From assembly GCF_024679095.1 (NCBI RefSeq), contig NC_066512.1, forward strand, positions 16,137,956-16,201,955: a stretch of DNA of 64,000 nucleotides, read 5' to 3'. The notes beneath the pieces are model-generated. The model was not told where the DNA came from. It was given only the letters and a program-made list of their open reading frames with translations, and did not search any database. How positions within the stretch are numbered: position 1 is the stretch's first letter; each line of letters starts with the position of its first letter. A program made the translations under genes and the position numbers. Positions 58,196-64,000 of the stretch are shown one piece after another. Source of the stretch: Eriocheir sinensis. Taxonomy: Eukaryota; Arthropoda; Malacostraca; Decapoda; Varunidae.

Positions 58196-58357
58196 AGGGA
58201 GTGAGAGTGAGAGGGAGAGAAGGAAGGGAAAGGACAGAGAGAGAGAACTGAGTGTTAGGAGAGAGAGGAAAGAGAGAATGGAGAGGAAAAAGAGAGATTG
58301 AGAGTAAAAGCAAGGAGATTGATATAAATTGATATAGATAGAGAAACAGAGAGAGAG

Positions 58358-58835
58358 AGCGCGTCTTCCTCAAACTATATTTAGCATTAGTTAGACCTCA
58401 TCTTGATTATGCGGTTCAGTTCTGGTCACCTTACTATAGAATAGATATCGAAATGTTAGAATCGGTGCAGAGGAGGATGACTAAGATGATTCAGCGGTTA
58501 CGAAACTTGCCATACGACGAAAGACTCAAACATTTAAACTTGCATTCTCTATAGAAAGGCGAAGGGTGCGTGGAGACATGATCGAGGTTTATAAATGGAT
58601 GAAGGGCTTTAATAAGGGGGGTATTCATAAGCTTCTGTCGGTAAGAGAACCCGGTAGGACACGTTGTAATGTTCTTTTTTTTATGCCAGAGTGATAGACG
58701 AGTGGAAAAGGCTGAGCAGTCATATGGTGAGTGCCAATACAACTGTTACATTAAAAAATAGGTGAGATAAATTCATGGACAGTGATATTAGGTGGGGTTA
58801 GATCCACTAGAGCTTATGTTCAAAGGAGAGTCGTA
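58358..58835 (+). mobile_element. LINE (CR1/L2-like) 3' end, degraded
   Basis: Encodes [39 protein letters not shown] and LRNLPYDERLKHLNLHSL, then an in-frame TAG and a frameshift, and later VIDEWKRLSSHMVSANTT. It is the counterpart of the LINE at 22225-22825 and sits at the same place in the duplicated unit, so insertion preceded duplication. The tandem ATAAGAAC tail is missing here. Confidence 0.87.
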
Positions 58836-58919
58836 TCGAGGAGGAGGAAGAGGAGGTACAAAGTGGATCAAGCCTCAAATATCCCCGAGCGAAGTGAAGT
58901 ATAAGCTTATAACTCTTGT

Positions 58920-59500
58920 CTGAGTGAGTGGAAGAGGCGGGATGAAAGGAGGGGAGAGAGAGAAGAAGAGAGAGGTATTAAGACACTGAGAGGGAGACAG
59001 GGACGGAAGACGAGAGAGAGGGAGGGCGTGTGTAGCGACTATCAAGGCAGGTTAGGAGTCTATGGAGGGGAGAAAGGAGGCGGGGATGAAAGGAGGGTAG
59101 AGAGAGGAGAAGAGAGAGGTATTAAGGCACGGAGAGGGAGACAGGGAGCGTGGGAAGGAGGGCGGAAGGAGGGAGGCAGGGCGCGTAGCGACTATCGAGG
59201 TAAGTAAGGAGTCTTTGGAGGGGGTTGAGGGAGGAGAGAGAGGGAAAAGAGAGGGAGGTATAAAGACGCAAAGAGGGAGGGAAGGAGGGAGGAAGGGAGG
59301 TAGGGCTGGTGTAGCGGCTAGCGGGGCAGGTAAGCATAATCTGGAGGAGAGAAAGGAAAGGAGAGAGCAAGAAGAGAGAAAGGTATTAAGACACGGAGAG
59401 GGAGACGTGGAAGGAGGAAGGGAGGGAGCCAGGACGTGTGTAGCGACTAGCGGGGCAGGTAAGGAGTCTTTGGAGGGGGCGAGGGAGGGTCAGAGGTCAA
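58920..59500. repeat. Purine-rich tandem repeat, unit 127-152 bp, four copies
   Basis: GTAGCGACTA(T/G)C occurs near 59032, 59184, 59311 and 59440, each preceded by GGTATTAAG(A/G)CACGGAGAGG and followed by AGGAGTCTTTGGAGGG. Confidence 0.9.
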
Positions 59501-59850
59501 CTGGAAGCCGATGCACGCCCTGGTTGATGCATTGGGGGAGAGATCTCAGGGTGGTGACCTCGCCGTGCTGTCAATATTGGGCGACGACGGAGAGAATGGG
59601 AAGACAGGACAGGCCGACGGGGGGGAAGAAGGAGGGTTTGGTGTAAGGAGGATCTGCGACTATACTATACACAGGCCGATGGGAGGGGAGCAAGAAGGGT
59701 TTGGTGTAAGAAGGAGGATCGGGACATCATTGCGACTTTTTTTGCGACTTTTTTTCTAAGTCTTCTCCTGCAGCGCCGGTAGGTTTTCTTCAGGGGCTGG
59801 TGGTCGGTCCAAGCTCGTCATGGCGCAGGCAATTTTTATAGTGGCGCCAT
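59500..59850. other. Mixed sequence with a duplicated phrase
   Basis: AGGGTTTGGTGTAAGGAGGA occurs at about 59632 and, slightly altered, at 59696. No gene is recognised. Confidence 0.5.
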
Positions 59851-60235
59851 TTATGCTATACTGAATCTTTTTTTTTTCTTCATTTGTTATCTTGCGAGAG
59901 GTTTCATGGCAAGAAGAGGATCAAGACACCAATGCAAGTAAACTGATTTCTTATTTTTTTCATCTACTATCTTGAAGGAGGTTTGATGTAAGGAGGAGGA
60001 TCAAGACACCATTGCGACTATACTGAATCTTTGCTTTTTTCTTACATTTATTATCTTGCGAGAGGTTTTATGGCAGGAAGAGGATCAAGACACCAATGCA
60101 AGTAAACTGATTTCATATTTTTTTCATCTATTATCTTGAAGGAGGTTTGATGTAAGGAGGAGGATCAAAACACTATTGCAACCAAACTAATCTCATTTTT
60201 TTATATATATTTGCTTCGTGTATTATCTTGAAAAA
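59850..60235. repeat. 164-bp tandem repeat with an internal ~80-bp sub-repeat
   Basis: CTTGCGAGAGGTTT(C/T)ATGGCA starts at 59891 and 60055. Between them TATCTTGAAGGAGGTTTGAT is a related half-unit. All share GAGGATCAAGACACCA. Confidence 0.93.
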
Positions 60236-60364
60236 GTTTAATGTAGGAGACTTTAATGTATAACAAGGAGGATCAAAACATCATTTACCCTAAACTTATT
60301 AACTTTCGGGGGGAGCTTTATCATCTGTTATCTTTGTGGAGCTTCACTTATCTTTTTTTTTTTT

Positions 60365-60670
60365 GGTTCTTATCTCCTTCTGCTTCCCTTTACCGTAACA
60401 AAGAGGAGGAAGCAGGACACAGGGGAAGGAAAGTGAAGAGACAGGAAATTAAAAGGAGAGGGAAGTAGAACATTATGAAAGTTGAGAAGAAAGTGTTGAA
60501 TGGATAGCAGACTAAAGGAATATTATTATGATAAGAAGGTGTGTTTGCGATTGTTCTTATATCTTTCTGCTTCCCTTTACCGTAACAAAGACGAGAAAAC
60601 AGGATTCAGGAGAAGGAAAGTGAAGAGACAGGAAATTAAAAGGAGAGAGAAGTTGAACATTAAGAAGAAG
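60365..60670. repeat. 187-bp duplication
   Basis: TGCTTCCCTTTACCGTAACA through GACAGGAAATTAAAAGGAGA occurs at 60381 and 60568. Confidence 0.92.
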
Positions 60671-60754
60671 CTGAGAAGAAAGTGTTGAATGGATAGAAGA
60701 CTTTAAAAAAAATATGATAATAAAGAAAAGTCATTTGGAGGGAAACTCAAGAGA

Positions 60755-61000
60755 AAGGGAATGAAAAAGATAGAGACAGGACATTATAGAAAAGGTAGGA
60801 GGTAAGGAAATAACAGAGAAAGGAGTGAAGGAAAGGAAAAACAGATAGGCAGAGGAAAAGAGGTTGAGAGAAGGAAGCGAAATGATAGAGATAGGACATT
60901 ATGGAAAAGCTAAGAAGTAAGGAAATAACAGAGAAAGGAGTGAAGGAAAGGAAAAACAGATAGACAGAAGAGAAGAGGTTGAGAGAGGGAAGCGAGCTAA
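60755..61000. repeat. 115-bp tandem duplication
   Basis: GATAGAGA(C/T)AGGACATTAT through GGAAAGGAAAAACAGATAG is present at about 60769 and 60884. Confidence 0.92.
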
Positions 61001-61376
61001 AAGGGGAGCATTGAGAAAGTGAGAGAATGATATTAAGTAACAAGGGAAGAGAGCGGAAGGGAAGGGCGGATGAACTTGGAGGAGAAGGAGAAAGGGAGAA
61101 GAAAGGAGAAAGGTGACGAAACATATAGGAAGAGAAGTAAATAAGGTTGTACAATGCCAAAATAGGGAAGAGGGAACATTATGGAGGAAGAAGTAGGATG
61201 CGAAGAAGCAGGAGGAGGAGGAGGAACAAGAGGAAGAAGAGGAGGAGGAGGAGGAATGCAGGTTAAGAAGAGGACAAAGAGAAGGAGCAGAAGCTGGACG
61301 TAGAGAAGGATCAAAGTGAAAAGGGAGGAGAGGAAAAAAAGGGATTAGGACGGATAAAGGCAAATAATAGAAATGT
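61001..61376. other. Homopurine-rich sequence, no gene recognised
   Basis: AGGAGGAGG and GAAGAAG phrases near 61207-61255. Minus frames are Ser/Leu-rich artefacts. Confidence 0.6.
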
Positions 61377-61377
<1 letters not shown>

Positions 61378-61475
<98 letters not shown>

Positions 61476-61512
61476 GAGGAGGAGGAGGAGGAGGAGGAGG
61501 AGGAGGAGGAAG
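61378..61512. repeat. (GA)n directly joined to (GGA)n
   Basis: GA to about 61471, then GGA to about 61511. Confidence 0.98.
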
Positions 61513-61571
61513 AGTAGTGCCTGCGAATGAAAGGAGAGGAGATGCTTTGTCGTGGGGGGAGAGGGGGGGCG

Positions 61572-61573
<2 letters not shown>

Positions 61574-61637
<64 letters not shown>

Positions 61638-61639
61638 GT
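61574..61639. repeat. (GA)n joined to a (G)n run
   Basis: About 27 GA units followed by 12 G. Confidence 0.97.
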
Positions 61640-61729
61640 AGGTTATCAGTGTATCAAGTGAACCTGCTTTGGAGAACAGTAATGGCAGTAAAGGGCATGA
61701 CGAATGGGATAATAACGATGATAATGGAC

Positions 61730-61840
61730 GAGGAGGAGAAGAAGAAGAAGAAGAAGAAGGAAGATGGAAGAAGGAAGAACATGAAAAGGAAGCAGCAAGA
61801 GGAGCAAGAGAATACGGAGACAAGGAATTAAATAAAGTGA

Positions 61841-61880
<40 letters not shown>

Positions 61881-62200
61881 AAAAAATGGTAAAACAAGAC
61901 AGCAAGAACGAAAACAAAAAAGAGAGGAGGAAAAAGAAGAAGAACCGGAAGACGATAAAGATTAAGTGATTAGAAGTGATTTAAGGAGGAGGGAAGAAGA
62001 AGAAGAAAAAAAAGAAATAGAAAAAGGAGAACAAAAAGATGATGATGGTGATGATGATGAATGTGATGATTAAGAAAAAAGAAAGAAAGAAAGAAAGGAA
62101 GAAGGGAAGAAAGAAAAGAAGAGAGAAATTAAAGGAGAAAAAACGAAGCAAAAGAAAAAGAAACAAAAAAATAAAAGGAAAAAACGGAAGAAAAAGTAGA
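61730..62200. repeat. (GAA)n, (GAAA)n and purine-rich sequence
   Basis: GAA at 61738-61760, GAAA at 61841-61882, AAGAAAGAAAGAAAG near 62076-62096 and a GATGAT tract at 62038-62066. Confidence 0.9.
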
Positions 62201-62329
62201 CCATCCCCTCGAAGCACGGAAGCACGCGAGGCATCACCTGGCCGGCAATCACGCCTTACGGAGCGCAGGTAATGAGTTAATTGCAGCCGTGAGTCACCTG
62301 AGAGGCTGCGGGGCGCCACGACTCACGGG

Positions 62330-63230
62330 GGGCGAAGCAGTGGGCGGGGAGATGACGGGGAGAAGGGGAGAAGAAGAGGAATGAGGAAACGAACTAGAGG
62401 AATGGAAGGAGAGGAAGAAAATTAATGGGATGAAGAAAGGGTGAAGAAATGAGAACAGGCAAAAACAGGAGGGAGAGGAAGAAAAGAAGAGAGTGAAGTA
62501 ATGGAATAGGGGAAGAGGGATGAGGAAGCGGATTAGAGGAACGGGAAGGAAAGGAGGGAAGGAGATGAAGACAGGGTGAAGAAACGAGGAGGGCAAGTAA
62601 AGGTAGGAGAAAGGGGAGAAGGGGAATAGAAAACGAATTAAGGGAACGGGTAAGAACTGGCGGAATAGGAATGAGGAAAAGAAAGGAATAAGGAAGAACT
62701 GGCGGAATAGGAGGGAAAAAAAGAATGAGGAAACGGAAGGAATAACGAAAAACCAGAGGAATTGGAGAGATAGAAGAATGAGAAAACGAAAGAAATAAGG
62801 AAGAACCGGAGGAATTGGAGGGAAAGAAGAATGAGTAAACGAAGTAAGGGAACGGACAAAAACAGGAGGAAGAGAAGAAAAGAAATGAAGCAGAAGAAAA
62901 CTGAAGAGGGAAGAGAGAAGAACATGGAGGGATGAAGAAATATACAAGTGACGGAAGGAGAAATTAAGAATAGATGAGATGGAGGGGTAAAGAGAAGATA
63001 GAGAGGAGGAGGAAGAGTAGGAAGGGAGGAGGAACTGGGGGGAGAGAACATGGAGGAGGAGAAGGAAGAGGAGGGATGACGAAGTACGCCCTGAGGGAAG
63101 GAAGAACGGGATGAGGAAAGAAGAGAAGGTAGAAAAAAGTGCATGCAGGAAATGAAAGAGGAGTGGAGGAGATGAGGAGGAGAAAGAGAGGAAGGGAATT
63201 TGAAGGGAAGAGCACTACGTATGGACAGGA
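62330..63230. repeat. Homopurine block with ~60-bp degenerate repeats
   Basis: Between 62640 and 62850 GGAAGAAC(T/C)GG(C/A)GGAAT and GAATGAGGAAACG recur about every 60 bp. The rest is G/A-rich with GGAGGAGGAA phrases. Minus frames of 217 and 201 codons are compositional. Confidence 0.82.
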
Positions 63231-63720
63231 TTGGGATATGCATACTATAGGATTGGAATGCACAGGAGAGTGGTAATATAGGACTGTATAGAACTGGAAC
63301 ACACAGAATTTGGTTATGATATAGGATGTGGCAGCATAGGATAGAGGTATATAGGATTGGAGAGCACAGAAAATGGGTATATTTAGGATTGAAGTACTTA
63401 AGAGATGGTTAAATGTGATTGAGGTGCGTAAGGGAGGAATATATAGGATGGGAATGCAAAAGGGATAAGTAAGTTAGATAATGGAGACGCAGAAGTGTTG
63501 GATATAAAGGAGGGGGATATATAGGATTGGAAAGCATAGAATGGAGGTTATATAGGATTGGAGAGTATAGGAGAGGGTTATATAGGATTGGAAAGCACAG
63601 AATGGAGGTTATATAGGATTGGAGAGTATAGGAGAGGGTTATATAGGATTGGAAAGCACAGAATGGAGGTTATATAGGATTGGAGAGTATAGGAGAGGGG
63701 TATATAGGATTGGGGTGCGT
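63230..63720. repeat. TATAGGATTGGA tandem repeat, 61-bp unit in the right part
   Basis: ATATAGGATTGGAGAGTATA recurs exactly 61 bp apart near 63561, 63622 and 63683. To the left the same ~30-bp half unit (GGATTGGAATGCACAGG) is more degenerate. Confidence 0.95.
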
Positions 63721-63765
63721 AGAGGAGGCATATATATTAGGATTTAGGACTCGCAAGGTGTTGGG

Positions 63766-63773
63766 TATATAAG
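63766..63773 (+). promoter_or_regulatory. TATA-box candidate TATATAAG
   Basis: A good match to the RNA polymerase II TATA consensus, lying just right of the 61-bp array, with an ATG-initiated frame 160 bp downstream. A start site would be expected at about 63795-63800. Since TATATA is common in the adjacent repeat, it may be a repeat by-product. Confidence 0.3.
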
Positions 63774-63925
63774 ACGAGCGTGCACAGGATGGCATACACA
63801 CAAAGGGCGCCCAAGCCACTCTCACTCCCGCATTTCAACGAGTATTTCCTGCTGGGTGTCTCCGTACCTTCACCTCCCGCCCTCCCCCCCGCCCACCGGC
63901 CCCCTGCAGCGCCGCCAGAACAAGG

Positions 63926-64000
63926 ATGTGGCTGGGGGCTGCGGGCGCCTTCACAGTGTGCTTTGTCGAGTTTATCCGGATTCTTAGATGGCTGTGGTGG
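63926..64000 (+). CDS. Candidate first coding exon, partial at the window edge
   Basis: An ATG in favourable context (A at -3, AAGGATG) opens 25 codons without a stop up to the last base. The peptide begins MWLGAAGAFTVCFVEFI and then RILRWLWW, which is hydrophobic enough for a signal peptide or membrane anchor. Upstream sequence is GC-rich and unique, with a TATA-box candidate at 63766. Length is too short to identify a family, and a chance open frame of 25 codons is common, so this is only a lead. Confidence 0.25.
   Translation, partial: MWLGAAGAFTVCFVEFIRILRWLWW

Larger units (their letters stand above)
54917..58835 (+). repeat. Arm B of the large inverted duplication
   Basis: Matches arm A (22225-25560) block by block in reverse complement. 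It is longer because it carries four rather than two palindromic ~160-bp units, a duplicated CCA/AAC block, an extra 45 bp at 57366-57410 and an extra outer block at 54917-55180. Confidence 0.95.

Overview
This is eukaryotic nuclear DNA, almost certainly from an animal with a very repeat-rich genome. The density of (AC/GT)n, (AG/CT)n and AGG/ACC-type trinucleotide tracts, the CR1/L2-like LINE 3' ends with short tandem tails, and the short dispersed repeats all suggest a decapod crustacean, most plausibly a crab. The organism call is inference from repeat style; no conserved host gene is present to confirm it. There is no bacterial-type gene organisation, no CRISPR array, and no tRNA or rRNA gene that I could recognise.

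No complete protein-coding host gene can be supported. Nearly all long open frames are simple repeats read as Ser-Leu, Arg-Glu, Val-Cys, Thr-His or poly-Leu/Phe/Lys. Recognisable coding matter comes from non-LTR retrotransposons: five reverse-transcriptase tails or fragments, the best being a 281-residue uninterrupted tail at 32362-33207 (minus). Two weak host-gene candidates are a possible internal exon at 14878-15061 and a TATA box followed by an ATG-initiated frame that runs off the right end (63766-64000).

Layout. 1-7.4 kb: microsatellites and GT-rich or trinucleotide arrays, including a 223-bp pure (TTC)n. 7.4-9.0 kb: mostly unique sequence. 9.0-14.3 kb: pyrimidine- and T-rich DNA with nested tandem arrays. 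14.4-20.3 kb: purine-rich arrays with units of about 135-158 bp. 20.4-22.2 kb: short dispersed repeats and (TC)n. 22.2-25.6 kb: arm A of a large inverted duplication. 25.6-28.4 kb: GC-richer, least repetitive part, with a CpG-dense patch. 28.4-35.6 kb: microsatellites and LINE tails. 35.6-42.9 kb: purine-rich arrays. 43.0-44.4 kb: a 51-bp minisatellite and a TTAA-bounded element. 44.4-53.4 kb: microsatellites, pyrimidine arrays, a 107-bp array and a second TTAA-bounded element. 54.9-58.8 kb: arm B. 58.9-63.8 kb: purine-rich arrays, ending in the putative promoter.

The main structural feature is a roughly 3.3-3.9 kb segment present twice in opposite orientation (22.2-25.6 kb and 54.9-58.8 kb). 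It carries a LINE tail, a pyrimidine/purine tract, a GC-rich core that is nearly identical in the two arms, an array of ~160-bp units each with a 13-bp GGCCCC(T/A)GGGGCC palindrome, and a GGT/CCA block. It looks like a composite repeat or segmental duplication that has not been given a name I know.
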